Source: Chara braunii
Taxonomy: Eukaryota > Streptophyta > Charophyceae > Charales > Characeae
Assembly (NCBI GenBank): GCA_003427395.1
Contig: BFEA01000141.1
Coordinates: forward strand, 2,299,981-2,346,574
DNA length: 46,594 bases
Direction: 5' to 3'
Shown here: piece after piece, positions 9,411-20,484 of the stretch
Layout of the letters: each line of letters begins with the position of its first letter
Position numbering within the stretch: position 1 is the stretch's first letter
Position numbers and translations under genes: made by a program
The notes under the pieces: generated by a model
Seen by the model: only the letters and a program-made list of their open reading frames with translations
What the model was told of the DNA's origin: nothing
Database searches by the model: none

Positions 9411-10578
9411 GGGAACGTTCCGTGCTCCCCCCCCTCACCACCACCACACATTAGGGGAAAACAGCAAAACTCGACAGTGGGGTTTTTCTCTGTTTTTCGG
9501 GCGGTTTTCAACGAAAACGACGGAAAAAAGAAGGTGCAGCAGGAGAGCGACACATGGCGGAAAAAAGACTTCATCACGAACGTGTGCGCGCAAGCACCAA
9601 GGCCAAGGCCGCCGCACGTGCACGCGCCCACGCTGCCTCGCTCCCGGATTATATTATCAAGATTCGGGATCTTGTTGCTGCCGAGGTTTGAACCCGGGCA
9701 GCTTCTGGCCTTGCGCGTGCGTAGCTGCTCCTGTAACACACTCGCCATACTGTGTGTATGGCTTTGTAGTGTGGCACGCTGCTGTTGAAGAGGTGCGTGC
9801 CAGTTATTTACCACCCCGCCCCCCCCGCCCAGCAGCGACCAGCAGGGCAGCAACGACCGGGCTGCTATTTGCCCCCCCCCCACACCCTTGTGGCTGCTGC
9901 AGCCTGCGCACGTGGCCATCTGCAGTGCCACGTGGCAGCCTGCTCTAAAAACTGAAACCCCCCTAGCTAGGGGGCTGCGCCGCATTATTTTTTTTTACTA
10001 TTTTTCTACTGCTACAGCAGCAGTTTCGCAGCAGTTCAAGATCTCCCCCTGGCTAGGGGGCTGTGTGACTGTGGTAATAGGGTGGCTGATCAAGATCTCA
10101 GCCAACCTTAGATCATCATCATCATCTTTTTATTGGTGTGGCATCAGACCAGCAGCACCTTGAAGGCCAAAATCCTGTGGATCTTGGTAGTGCTTTACTC
10201 TTGGCCAACCAAGAGCCTGGTATTATCTCTCTCCACCAACCTACTCCCCCCAACCCCTTTTCTCTCCCCCCCCATCATCTAATCATCCTTTCTAACTCTA
10301 CCACTACCCCCCTCTTCCCACCTCCCACTTCACTCATCTCCCATCACCTTTTTTTCTCTCCTTTCCTTCCCACTTACCATCGTCTACAAATCTCTTCTCC
10401 CCCATCTCCCACTTCACTCTTTCTCTCTCGCTCACCTATTTCTCTCTTCTTCATCACCTTTTTATCCCCTTGCCCCCCCCTTACTTCAAATTTTTTTGTT
10501 TTTTTTCTTTTCCCTTTCTCTTTGATTTAAATCCTCTCTTTTCTCCAAAAGTTCGAATTATCTTATTTCCCCCCCTCC

Positions 10579-11043
10579 GAGAGAAGGTTAACAATAGTCG
10601 TATTTTTCATCACCAGTTCAGGACACCCTCCACCACTTCAGTCTGCCTAAACAGGTGGTTTTCAGGGTCTTCGGACCTTTCACCACTTCAGGACCATTCA
10701 GGTTTGAAAATCCTGAATGGTCCTGAAGTGGTGAAAGCTCCAAAGACCCTGAAAACCACTTGTTTAGGCAGGCTGCATCCTCAAGTGGTGAAGGGTGGTT
10801 TTTATGGTCGTCAGACCTTTCACCACTTCAGGACCATTCAAGATTTTCAGACTGCCCAAAACTCTCACTTGACCACTTCAGGACACCCTTCACCATCTCA
10901 GGATACAGCCTGCCTAAACAGGTGGTTTTCAGGGTCTTCGGACTTTTCACCATTTCAGGACTATTTATGATTGTCAGACTGCCAAAAACTCCCACTTCAG
11001 AATTTTTATTCTTGAATTTTCAGCTACCCGATAACCGTTTATG
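10579..11043. mobile_element. Second copy of the 468-bp fold-back transposon
   Basis: It aligns over its whole length with 3,386-3,853, with the same GAGAGAAGGTT start and GATAACCGTTTATG end. Long palindrome arms are at 10,643-10,702 and 10,711-10,771, with loop TTTGAAAA and a stem of about 60 bp with few mismatches. A third arm-like copy follows at 10,905-10,945. Flanks of 8 bp agree at only 6 of 8 positions, so target duplication is uncertain here. Confidence 0.8.
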
Positions 11044-11152
11044 CCTCATCCTTGCTCATTTTCTGATTTATTTTATTTTTATTTTATTTATTCCGAAAAT
11101 TTGAATTTCTTTGCGGCACCCTTAAATCTAATTAGGAGTTGGTCATTCCTGC

Positions 11153-11449
11153 TTTCGGCACAGATTTTGAACTCGTGGGGGTAACGAAGTGTTGCCGAAA
11201 TTTTTTGTTTTTTCTTTCACTTAGTATTTTTCAGCACATTTCGACCCCATGGGGATAACGAAATGGTGCCGAATTTTTTGAAAAATCAGATACTTCATTT
11301 CTCTCCACCTCCTCATCTACTTATTTATTTATTTATTATTTTTTATTATTTTTTTAATTTGCGACATTTTGAAACCTGAAGTGCTTCTCTTGGTCTCTCT
11401 TTTCCCTTGGCACATTCTTGACCCCATGGGGGGTAGGAAAATGCTGTCG
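11153..11449 (+). repeat. Three related hairpins in the leader of element F
   Basis: The units are 11,153-11,200 (TTTCGGCA pairs with TGCCGAAA), 11,232-11,271 (CATTTCG pairs with CGAAATG around the palindrome CCCCATGGGG) and 11,409-11,449 (again ACCCCATGGGG, weaker arms). All have the order GGCACA / CAGCACA, TT-GA, CCCCATGGGG or CTCGTGGGGG, TAACGAA, TGxTGCCGA. The stems differ but stay paired in units 1 and 2. Confidence 0.6.
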
Positions 11450-11656
11450 AAAATTATAAAAAAATAAATATTTTCTCTCGAAATTTCGCTGTTTATTTAT
11501 TTTTCCTCCCGCCTTCCCCCCACTATGTTTGCTATGTTATTTTCTTGATTAGGTCACCGGTACCCTACCCTAACCACTCAAACTCCGGTTAGGGTTTTCT
11601 TAGGGTTTTTCCAGGGTTTAGGGTTTTCCTAATCCCCCCCTACCTTCCCTTCTCAT

Positions 11657-14348
11657 TTGGCCACTTCGGATCCGAACCACCCCTCCCTCTTTGACGGCGC
11701 CCACGCTCGATTTACTAGCGCCGCCCGTTGTCTTCTATCGCAGACCTCCCCCTACGCCCTCCGCTCACAGGGACCTCCTCCGGCCCTCTCTAGTCCGGCC
11801 CGTTACCTCCCCATGCCCAACCACGTGTCGGCATCGGGCTCCACACTCGTGCCGACGGACCAGGGCCATCAGCCCCAGGAGGATCTGCACACCCTCATCA
11901 CCTCCCTCCTTGCGCCCTTACAGGCGCAGATAGCGACTCTTGCCGTTGGCCTGCGACAACTCCAAGACGCTGGTCGTCCTTTCTCTCCCCACTCTCTCTC
12001 TTCTCCTAGCTCCCAATCCGGGTCCCCCGTCCTCCGACATGGTGGCCACGACAGAGCTTCCTCCTCTGCCGCCCCCGACCCGACCATCCTAGTGACCGTC
12101 CACGCTCCTAGCATGACGACCGCCACGGGCCAGACCCTCCTTCACTCTACGAGCGCACCCGCCCAGATTCTGACCACTACGACCACGGGACCACAACCCG
12201 TTGCCATGGTCTCATGTTTTCCGGGTGCGTCGCTTCTCCCTCCCCTTCGCACGAACGTAGTGTCACCTGACTCTCCCCCCTTTGGGATGCCCTGCGCCAC
12301 TCGTGCGTCCACTTCCCGCACTCTTCCTCCTGCCACTCCTCGCTCGATCTACGTTCGACATCTCGAGGACGAGCTTGCCCAGACCCGGATCGACCTCGCC
12401 CTCTTACGCCTTCAGCCACCCCTACCCTCACTGGCGGTCGCGCCTTCGGGCACACCCCCTTCTTCCTCTACTCTCCCATTCTTGTCGGCTTGCTTCCCCC
12501 GCCCCGCACCCCCTCCACCCCCATCCTACCTCCTTCCTACTCCCTCGGCTGCTGCGACCTCTTCGACCTCAGCTCCCTCGCAGCCTGCCGTTGTTCCCCC
12601 CGCCGCTCCACCATGCGACCCGGGCGGACAGTCTGCTGCAACCCCTTCTCCAGGACCTGCGCCGACTTACTCGGTCGTAGCGCAGGCCTCTGCTCCCCGC
12701 TCTCCTCGCCGCCAAAACGGTGGCACACCACTCGTTTGCTTGACGAACATTGCCTTGTATGATGGTACAGGCATACGCGTGTCTCGGTGGCTACACTCTG
12801 CCACCCGCGCCCTCCAGCTGATGGGCACCCCACCCGACACGTGGGTGGCTCACCTCTCCACGCGCCTGCGTGGTGGTGCTTTCGACACCTGGGAGAATTT
12901 TTACGCTTACTTCCTTCGTGCGGGTCGGACTCCGACCTTCATGGATTTTCAGACGCTCTTCGAGGATCGCTTCGGAGCCCGACATGACGTGACTGACGCC
13001 TTCGAGCGTGTCATCACTACACGCTGGTCCGACTCTGGTGGCGCTGTCGGCCTGGATCGCCACATCCATGTCTTTCATGACGTCCGCCTCATTTGTGATG
13101 TAGCGTTCCTTCTTGAGGCTGCCCTCATCGATCGTTTCTTGGCCAGCCTTCCCCTTGAGTACCGCTTCGAGCTATGGCGGTACGAGTTCACATTGGCCCT
13201 GCAGGCTTACAAGGCCGCCAGGGACCATCAACGGATGCGGGCCCGTCTTCAACACACTTCCTCCTCCCAACCTCAGCATACTAGTTACGCCCCCTCCTCC
13301 TCTCACGGCGAGTCCTAGTGCCGCTCCCCTTTCCGCGGTCGCCCCCGCCATTCTGCGCAGCAGGGCCGCCACTTCTCGCGCCGGTTCAGCGCGCTCGAGT
13401 ATGGTGAGCAGGACGTTGTTGCCCCGCTGTCGCAAGAGGGTGACCATAGCGACGACCTCGACCTCGGCGAGGCCGTCCACTACCACTTGGAGGACTTTAC
13501 TCTCCATATGGCTGAGCGCCTCCAGCTCATCCTCTCCGCCCTCTCATGGGCACGCAACCGCCCCAGTCACGCTGGCGCGTCACCCCCCGAGGTCCCTCAG
13601 AAGGACCTCCCTCAGGGCTTTGTCACTCCTCGCGGTGTCCTTTTCGCTGAGGAGCGCACAACCATTTTGGGTTTGTGTGGGTGTTTGCGATGCCGCGAGG
13701 ACGGTCATACCTCCTCGCGGTGCCCTTACTCTGCCGCCCTTGACCGCCACTACATAGCCACGATGCAGTGTACATCTGCGCCCTCCTCAGTAGTTGGCTT
13801 CCCGACATCTCCGTCGAGGTCCGCCCCTCTCGCTACTGGAGCTGAGGTATCGCAGGACCCGACAGAGTGTACTCATCCCTTTGTCAAAGTACCGTCTGCG
13901 CCTCCGCAGACCACTGTCTCCCCTCCTGCCCGTCCGTAACTACCGACACGGTGAGCCATTCGCTCAGCCTGTTGCAACGAGAAGCTTGCAACTCACGAGG
14001 ACATTGTATCCTCTCTTCTGGACTTGAGCATGCTCCAGGCTCGTCAGGAGCAACTCACCCTCCATGTCGCTGCACTACGTCGCCCTCTCACCATCCTCTC
14101 TGACCCTGATCACACCCTCCCGATCATTCCAGTACGTCTGGGGACCTTCACAAGGGTGTACTCAACGCTGTGGGATTCCGGTTCTTAGAGCGACTTCATT
14201 CACCCACGTGTGGTGAAAGAAACCCGCTTACCCACGATACGGTCTCCGACTCCCGTCTATGTCACCCTAGGGGATGACAAGACCCAACGCTTCTTCGATC
14301 AGACGATTACCGACCTCCCTTTCTTCCTCACTCTCGAGCCGATTGATC
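11657..14348 (+). pseudogene. gag: Gag-protease reading frame of element F, four in-frame stops, truncated
   Basis: One frame encodes a Ser/Pro-rich N-terminal part (about 350 residues), a retrotransposon Gag capsid domain (around residues 400-545, with RLRGGAFDTWENFYAYF and LEDRFGAR-like motifs), a CX2CX4HX4C zinc knuckle (13,682-13,723; CLRCREDGHTSSRC) and a retropepsin start with catalytic WDSGS followed by DFIHP (14,174-14,204). In-frame stops are TAG 13,316, TAA 13,937, TGA 13,952 and TAG 14,186; otherwise the frame does not shift, so gag and pro were probably one ORF. The first codon at 11,657 is TTG in a context (TTGGCCACTTCG) suggesting a lost ATG; the first in-frame ATG is 11,813. 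The protease is cut at 14,349 by repeat G1, and no RT of this element is found beyond it. Confidence 0.85.
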
Positions 14349-17251
14349 GTTGTCGGTGCGAATACCCTGACAAGGGTATCCGCCCTAGTTTTGTCAAGTG
14401 ACAGGAAATAAGTTTAAAGTCTAACTGTACCACACGAATCGCGGCTAAGTCCGTTGGGTGACACATATAGATGTTTGACTAGAGTAGAGCGTGAGTGAGC
14501 GCGCAGTCTTAAGGCGCCCCACTTGATTAAGCAGTCGGCTAAGTTAGCTGGTCTGAATTTTTTTTAGGAATAAGAGTTTTGTGTTTATTCGGGTCGGTCG
14601 ACCATGGGTAGGCCGACGTACGGGGTGGAGGGCCACGGTAGCCCCGGCGCAAGAGGGGAAGCCAGCGCGGAAAGCCTAGTGACGGCGTGCCTTGTTAGAG
14701 GAAGGGATAAGGGTCGGGCTATTTTTCTAGGCCTGGGGGCTGCGCAACACCGCTTTATATAAGATCCCACACAGGCTGGTGCCAGGCTTGGGCTTAGCCC
14801 TATAGGTTACGACACTTGACTATTACGGCGAAGGTATGGGGATTGAGACCAGCGAGCGGCAGCATGGGAGTGGCGGAGCGTCGAAGAGGCTGAGGGGTTG
14901 AGGGTCCCGCAGGACTATTCCCCTTTTGCAGGTATGTCCCTCCTTCCTTCTTCACCCACATCGACTATCGATTGATGTATACATGTTTTATTTTGCTGCT
15001 ACATTTGTTTTTCTTTTGTTTTGTTATTAAGACTCAGGGCTCAACCCCTAGACCCTACCTTACCTATCTAAAGTACCCCCGGGTGTTAAACCCGTGACCT
15101 GCGTCGAAGGCTGTAACTGCTACAGGCTGGAGGGACAAAATTTTAGTAGCGTTAGTCTTGAGGGGCCGAAGTCTTAGATACTACGTGACTGTTGCAGACC
15201 GACAGATCGAGGTCACGTCGGTGCTGCAACCCTCCGAGGGGTTGTGGTCAAGGGCCTGTAGCCGTTGCTGTTCGAAAGGGTCAATGGGCGTTCGGGGATG
15301 ACCCCTGGTGGGTCAAAGTAGATAGCCAATGGGGGCGAATCCGCCGGTGCCGAGTCAGCAGTGCCCAGCCTCAGGCTTCCTGAGTCTGGTCAGCGGATGG
15401 TGTGAGGAATAGTGGGTGTTCCGGGTCCGGTGAGAAGGGGGCCGGGCGGTACCATACAGCAGTATAAATTTGGATGCAGCACCCAACCGTCCAGTCATTC
15501 GTGCGAAAGCCGTGCGGAAGTGCTGTTACACCGGAGCGTGTGTAAAGTGGTCTGCAGAACCCAATGACGAAGTGGGCAGGGAGAAGAGAGTGGCCACTGC
15601 GTGGCAGTAGGTGGCTGCCATAGCTGGAAAGAGGGAGCGCTGTGTGTGCACACGCAGGGTGCCTAGCGGATTCTATAGTGTGAGTGTAAGAGTGCGATCG
15701 AAGATTTGAGCACGGTGATGAGGTGAGGTGCTAGGCATTGTATACCATAAGCCTCCGGAGAGGACCTGTGCTCGGTGGCAGGCAGAGTGATCAGGTTTCC
15801 GGCTTCGTTCATGGGCATTAGGCGCCATAGCCGCCGGAGGCGAGCCTGTGCTCGGTCTGTGGTCCTATTCCCCTTGCCACTGGGAGGAAAAGGGGGGGGG
15901 GTGTTTGTCGCTAGTCGGATGGGATTTTTGTCGCGGACGTGGGATGTGAAGAAGGAAGCAAACGGAGCTGGGGTATGTTGCTCCATGTGCTGGGTAGGAT
16001 GACACCGTGTCATCGAATGATTGAGTATAGGTGCTACGGGTGCCATGTTCGTAAGGGCTGAGCTCGGGTGCTGACTGCCAGTTGGGCCCTTCTGTTGCCT
16101 GTAGGAGTGAGAGGGTGGTTTGATTGCGGTAGTGTCGAGGCTGGTGCCCATTAATCCACGCACTATGGTGCGCCGCCGGATCGATGATCTTCGGAGTGGG
16201 GCGCTGGGAGCCATTACTCCTTATCGAAGATCGAGCTAGCCGTCGGACCGTTGCACCTCTGAGCATTAAGTCTGGGCACCGGATCCCCACCGGCTACAAT
16301 TTGGATTTCCGAGTTCGGGAGTTGCAGCCTATGATCTTTCAAGGAGGAACAGACTCAGAGTGAGCATCAGGTGGCTGCGCCTTCGAGTCATGAGTGCAGG
16401 TGCCACCAGCATCCGATGGGGAGTGTGAACTCGGACTGTATACTGACTTGCCATGCCGATGGGCGGTGAGATAGGCACTAGTCGTCAGGTCAGAAGGTTG
16501 TCTGCTTACGTGTGGGAGGAGCGAGCGGGTACGTTAAGTCGACTGTTTAGGTGTGGGAGCAGATACTTGCTGTCTATCGAGCCAAGGGACGTTGCTTACC
16601 TTCGGTCCTCAAGCAAGGTACTGGGCATTATGGTCACTAAGAAGGGGCATGATGCACCGCCGCTGTGTAACGAGAGCCGGTAGCCAGCCGTTGAGGTGAT
16701 GAGCGCTGCCATGTTTATGGGTTGAGGNCGTGGGCTGAGCGCCATAACCACCTACTGATAAAGAGTAGTTGTACTGAGCTCCGAGTTGCCCTGTCTGTGA
16801 GTTTTGCAAGCTGAGTAGGAAACATTGTATGCCACAACCTCGGGTGTCGGTCTAATTTCAGGCTGGGTGGGGGCCTGCCTTTTGACCACATTCGGAGTGG
16901 TCTTATCGTTGGGTTTTAAATCTGGACGCCGTATCCGTCAGGTGAGGGTATGCGTTCAGACTGTGTCTGAGCGTCAACCACCAGCTGGGACGTCACCCGT
17001 TTGTATGTTTGTGGGGTGAGCACGGAGGCGGATTTGGCTGCACCGATACCAGAGCTGATACCCGGGGTTCCACGTGTCGTAGGGTGCGGAGGGTAGAAGA
17101 ACGGTGAATACAAAGATGGTCTGAGAGTGAGCAGCAAGCAGGAAAGAGATACATATCTGGAGTTTGGCAGTAACCTGCAGATTTAGCAGCCTGTCAATTG
17201 GGCATCATGTGAAGTTATCAGCCTTGGTGCCTGCGGACGTGGCTGGTGTAG
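14349..17251 (-). mobile_element. 2.9-kb LTR-like repeat G1
   Basis: This is the reverse complement of G2 (30,355-33,228), highly similar throughout with small indels. The left edge GTTGTCGG, followed by the hairpin ATACCCTGACAAGGGTAT (14,363-14,380), and the right edge GGTGTAG are shared exactly with G2. It interrupts the protease of element F. TCGT flanks both sides (14,347-14,350 and 17,252-17,255) if the element is taken as 14,351-17,251. A TATATAA on the minus strand (14,756-14,762) and the match to AATAAA in G2 fit an LTR read on the minus strand, but no PBS or internal region adjoins, so a solo LTR is the best guess. Its frames are non-coding in character. Confidence 0.7.
14756..14762 (-). 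promoter_or_regulatory. Candidate TATA box of repeat G1
   Basis: TTATATAAAGCGG on the minus strand, conserved in G2 at 32,803-32,815. It sits about 410 bases from the GACAAC end, as expected for an LTR promoter. Confidence 0.45.
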
Positions 17252-17590
17252 TCGTTGGGGGCTGCTGCTGCCGGGGTTACTACTGCTATGGTTCACTAGC
17301 TGGTTGGTGAGTTGTTGACGTTGCTGGTTTATGCTACAACCGGGCGTTCTATCTGTCGGTCCGTCTGGCCATGTTACACTTGCTGTGTATTGCGCTCTGC
17401 ACAACCCTGCTCCTCGCTATGCACTCCTATTCGTCATCACAGTAGTTGCGCATGTTGCTGTTGCTATATACTGTTGGTGTTGCTGCTGGCCACCACGATC
17501 TGCTGCTGCTGGTGATTGTTGTTGCTGCTGGTGACTGTTGCTATTGCTGATGACCGCCGCTGAGTACTGCTGCTGTGTTTATGGACTGTT
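17252..17590. other. CTG/GTT-rich low-complexity stretch
   Basis: Imperfect trinucleotide-like runs (GCTGCTGCTG, GTTGTTGCTGCTGG) dominate 17,265-17,575. The Cys/Trp-rich short frames follow from this repeat. It may be the unresolved start of LTR B or the unmatched right flank of G1. Confidence 0.5.
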
Positions 17591-18249
17591 ACAGGCTGCT
17601 ATGCGGCCGCGATTGGGCTGAAGAGAGGTGTTGAGGCTTGGGGAGGTGGTCAGGCTGGACGGGTAGGGGGTTAGTGCTGCGATCTGGGAGGTCGCCAGGG
17701 GGTGATTCCGACAGTTCGACTTCAGAAGTTGAAGAAGTTGTTACATTCGCTGCCATTGTGGGGCCCTCAGGCGATTGAAGATAACAAGGCCCCTCTCTCG
17801 CAAGTCTGAGCGCACCGTCCTTGGATTTGAGAGTCTCAAAACCTTTATCTATCTCCCCTTCTCAGTCTAAGTCTAGTCTGTTGGTTACGAGAGGAAGGCG
17901 GCAAGTGGGATTGCAACCCGTAGGACCGCATCAAGATTATGTGGGGAGTCATCCCACCGATTGAGGGAGCACTGCTGGAACCTAGGCGAGGTTCTGGAGG
18001 CAGGGAACCATCAGGCAATCCATCTCTATCTGTATAACCCACTACACCCATGTTTGCATATTCCCCTGTAGCTTGATTGATGTATGCATGCATGTCCCTA
18101 TGATTCTTGCTTTCTTTTCATAACATAACCATACTAAATTAAGGAACGCACGTATAATGTCAGTTTCAACTTCTTTGTCTGACTGAAAGCAGATTGTGGG
18201 GTTGCATCTGAGGGAAGCGTGGGAGAAAGGTAGTATTGCATGAAGTTTG

Positions 18250-18993
18250 ACTGGGTCAACCAAAGACTCGGCCAATTCCATAAGTTTGGAAAAACCCAGT
18301 GCTATGTTTTATTTTGGATTGCCTAGAGAACCGGACATGTTCCATAAGTTTGGGTGGTCTGGTTGCTCTGATTTGGGAGGGATGAATGTGATTACCTTTT
18401 CAGGGACCAAGCATGTTCCATAAGTTTGGGTGGCTTGGTCGCCTTGCTTTCTTTGGGGTTTTATCAGTTTCTTTAGTTCCTGAACGAAAAGGTCTGAGCA
18501 TGTTCCATAAGTTTTGGTGGCTCAGCCTCTTCCTGCTTTGGCTTTTGGGATAAGTGAACCAGACTGAGGACCAAGACATGTTCCATAAGTTTGGGTGGTC
18601 TTGGCCCAACGCCTCGCACATGCTGGAACCAGAAGGTTATAACTTTGTTGTACTTTATTATTGTATTATCTATGAACAGGCTAGTCAGACAGGATTCCAT
18701 AAGTTTGGGTGGTCTGACTATAGCTTATCACCAAGTGTAGAGAGTATTAATTAAGAATAAACTTATGGTACGAAGGGGCAGGCTGGGTCTTGAATTGAAG
18801 ATGATCAACTCAGTTATATGCTACCTCAAAAGACTAAGTGCAGACAATTGTATAAATTCTGGATACTTAAACAGTTCAGGGCGATTGGGTGGCCTAGTCA
18901 CATGCCCAAAAAAGAGAAAAGTTGTTGTGCCCTATGTTTGTGTATACTTCATGGTTGGGCTAGACATGTTCCATAAGTTTGGGTGGTGTAGCC
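18250..18993 (+). repeat. Hairpin array 1 in LTR B (eight units)
   Basis: The core TTCCATAAGTTTGGGTGG recurs with unit-specific arms: 18,250-18,256 with 18,294-18,300 (ACTGGGT, 7 bp); 18,329-18,336 with 18,357-18,364 (AACCGGAC with GTCTGGTT, 8 bp, one G-U); 18,405-18,412 with 18,433-18,440 (GACCAAGC, perfect 8); 18,494-18,499 with 18,520-18,525 (CTGAGC, perfect 6); 18,571-18,577 with 18,598-18,604 (CCAAGAC, perfect 7); 18,682-18,690 with 18,712-18,720 (TAGTCAGAC, perfect 9); 18,883-18,889 with 18,893-18,899 (core deleted, 7 bp with two G-U); 18,958-18,965 with 18,986-18,993 (7 of 8). All G-U pairs form only in the plus (LTR-sense) RNA. Confidence 0.85.
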
Positions 18994-19279
18994 TTATGCC
19001 CTATGTAAGCTGGGTATAAAGGGATAAATCATTGAAAGACTATGAACTACTGTCTGCTAAGTTGACCAGGGGATGGTGAGATTACTCACCTTTGTGGTTT
19101 GGCCTGCATGTAACTGAGTGATGTCACTACTTAGTCTGAGTTTTAGTTGATAGGTAATTGCTTTAGTTGCTCGCCACGTGCTAGAGCCATAGGAGTTAGT
19201 TTCAATTCCAACATTTTATGAGCGGAGTTTTTTTTTTAGTTAGATCAATTTCTGCATTTTTTTGGATCTGTTATTTATA

Positions 19280-19835
19280 CTTGGTCTTGTATAAATCTTG
19301 GTAAACCACTTTCTATACGGGAAGCGCTGCCGAAATTTATACAAAACCAAGGAGTTAGTCAAAACTTTGTCTTCTTCAGGATCCGGTCTTGTTGGCTTTT
19401 GACTTAGTAAGAATCTGGGAAGCCTCTTTTTCTAAAGGAAGTTCTGACCAAATTTTTACTAATTCGGGGAGTTAGATACAATTGGGCCTTGAAGGGTCGA
19501 AGTCATTTTAGATTCTAAACTTAGCTTTGTATAAATCTTGGGATAACACTTTATCTACGGGAAGCGCTGCCGAAATTTCTACAAATCTAAGGAGTTGGTT
19601 AAGATTTTGTCTTAACAGGAACTCAGACATTATGTTTGAGGTCATATCTGACTTTGTATAAATCTGGAAAGTCTTCCCTTCTAAAGGAAGTGTTGCCCAA
19701 ATTTTGGCTAAGTCAGGGAGTTAGACAAATTTTGACGTTTTAGAATTCAAAAGTCTGATTTTTGGGCTAGTACAAATTTTGCGATGACACTTTTCCTACG
19801 GGAAGCGCTGCCGAAATTTTCTTAACTTAGAGGAG
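19280..19835 (+). repeat. Hairpin array 2 in LTR B (five units)
   Basis: Units start near 19,280, 19,401, 19,520, 19,648 and 19,766 (period 115-130) and alternate type X (core ACGGGAAGCGCTGCCG) and type Y (core AAAGGAAGTGTTGCCC). The first unit pairs 19,280-19,296 with 19,335-19,351 over about 16 bp; the third pairs 19,520-19,536 with 19,575-19,591 at 15 of 17; the fourth pairs CTGACTT 19,648-19,654 with AAGTCAG 19,710-19,716. Most units end GGAGTT(A/G)G. Stem sequences differ between units. Confidence 0.75.
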
Positions 19836-20370
19836 TTAGATTTTATTTCGACAGGTGGCGATTTCTGGGGATCCACTCTGTGTAGGGGAGATTATGCCAG
19901 AGTCTACCTTTTGCACCTGCTTAGAGGTAGGTCCAGACCTAGTTAATTAGGGTGATTTTGGTGAGGTCGTGACATGAAGATTATTCTCCATGAACTTACA
20001 GACTTAGCTTGGGGATTGACCTGTCTTGTGCTACAGGTCTTCTTGAACGAGTCGCTTCAGGATTTTTGGGCTAGATTCAACTTTGATCTCACGAGGATCA
20101 TCTTCTGTTATCACTGATAACAGGTCGGTTGCCGATTCGTCGGTTTACGACTCAATTCCAACTTGCCCTCCATACTCAACCTAAAAAGACTTTAGCCCTG
20201 ATGATTTTTATTTTTTTGTTAAAGTTTCACCCGGACTTTTCTTGAATGACCATTTAACAAAGGTACTGAGTATTTAATTATGGTTGGTTGGCTGGAGGTT
20301 GGGGCTTACATGGCTAAAGCGAGGGGTATGAGTAGTTTGGATTTTGGATTTTGGCACCGTGTAGTGAGTA

Positions 20371-20484
20371 GACCTTGTTTGATTCTTTGATGTGATTGTT
20401 GGTATGTGGACCTTGTTTGATTCTTTGATGTGATTGCTGGTATGTGGACCTTGTTTGATTCCTTGATGTGATTGCTGGTATGTT
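20371..20484 (+). repeat. 38-bp tandem triplication, private to LTR B
   Basis: Three units of exactly 38 bp (20,371, 20,409, 20,447) begin GACCTTGTTTGATTC and contain GATGTGATT. LTR C has a single related unit near 28,935-28,975. Recent local expansion is the simplest reading. Confidence 0.9.

Larger units (their letters stand above)
9411..11656 (+). other. Long leader of element F with a nested insert and hairpin trio
   Basis: This 2.2-kb stretch has no convincing gene. It holds GC-rich stretches (9,580-9,720; 9,810-9,960), a pyrimidine-rich tract (10,200-10,580), the second fold-back transposon (10,579-11,043), three hairpins around CCCCATGGGG-like cores (11,153-11,449) and degenerate telomere-like TAGGG/CCTAA blocks (11,565-11,630) just before the gag frame. 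Frames of about 230-250 codons at 9,224-9,985 on both strands are mutual shadows without domain signal. Confidence 0.6.

Noticed and set aside
9224-9985. Frames of about 230-250 codons on both strands in the leader of element F
   Set aside because: They overlap each other across LTR, PBS and GC-rich leader, contain no domain signal and begin inside the LTR.
11565-11630. Interstitial telomere
   Set aside because: Only a few degenerate TAGGG/CCTAA units with no tandem regularity; noted only as plant-like composition.
15663-16290. Minus-strand frames of 140-180 codons in repeat G1, mirrored at 31,316-31,783 in G2
   Set aside because: Composition is His/Pro/Ser/Thr/Arg-rich without motifs, overlapping frames are equally long, and the two copies carry frame-changing indels; this looks like non-coding LTR sequence.
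14349-17251. G repeats as Helitrons because of the hairpin near one end
   Set aside because: The ends are not TC...CTRR; TATA and AATAAA placement fits an LTR better.
18250-18993. CRISPR-like look of regularly repeated cores
   Set aside because: Units are inside a eukaryotic LTR, spacing is irregular, the repeats are not identical, and each is flanked by its own inverted arms, not by unique spacers.
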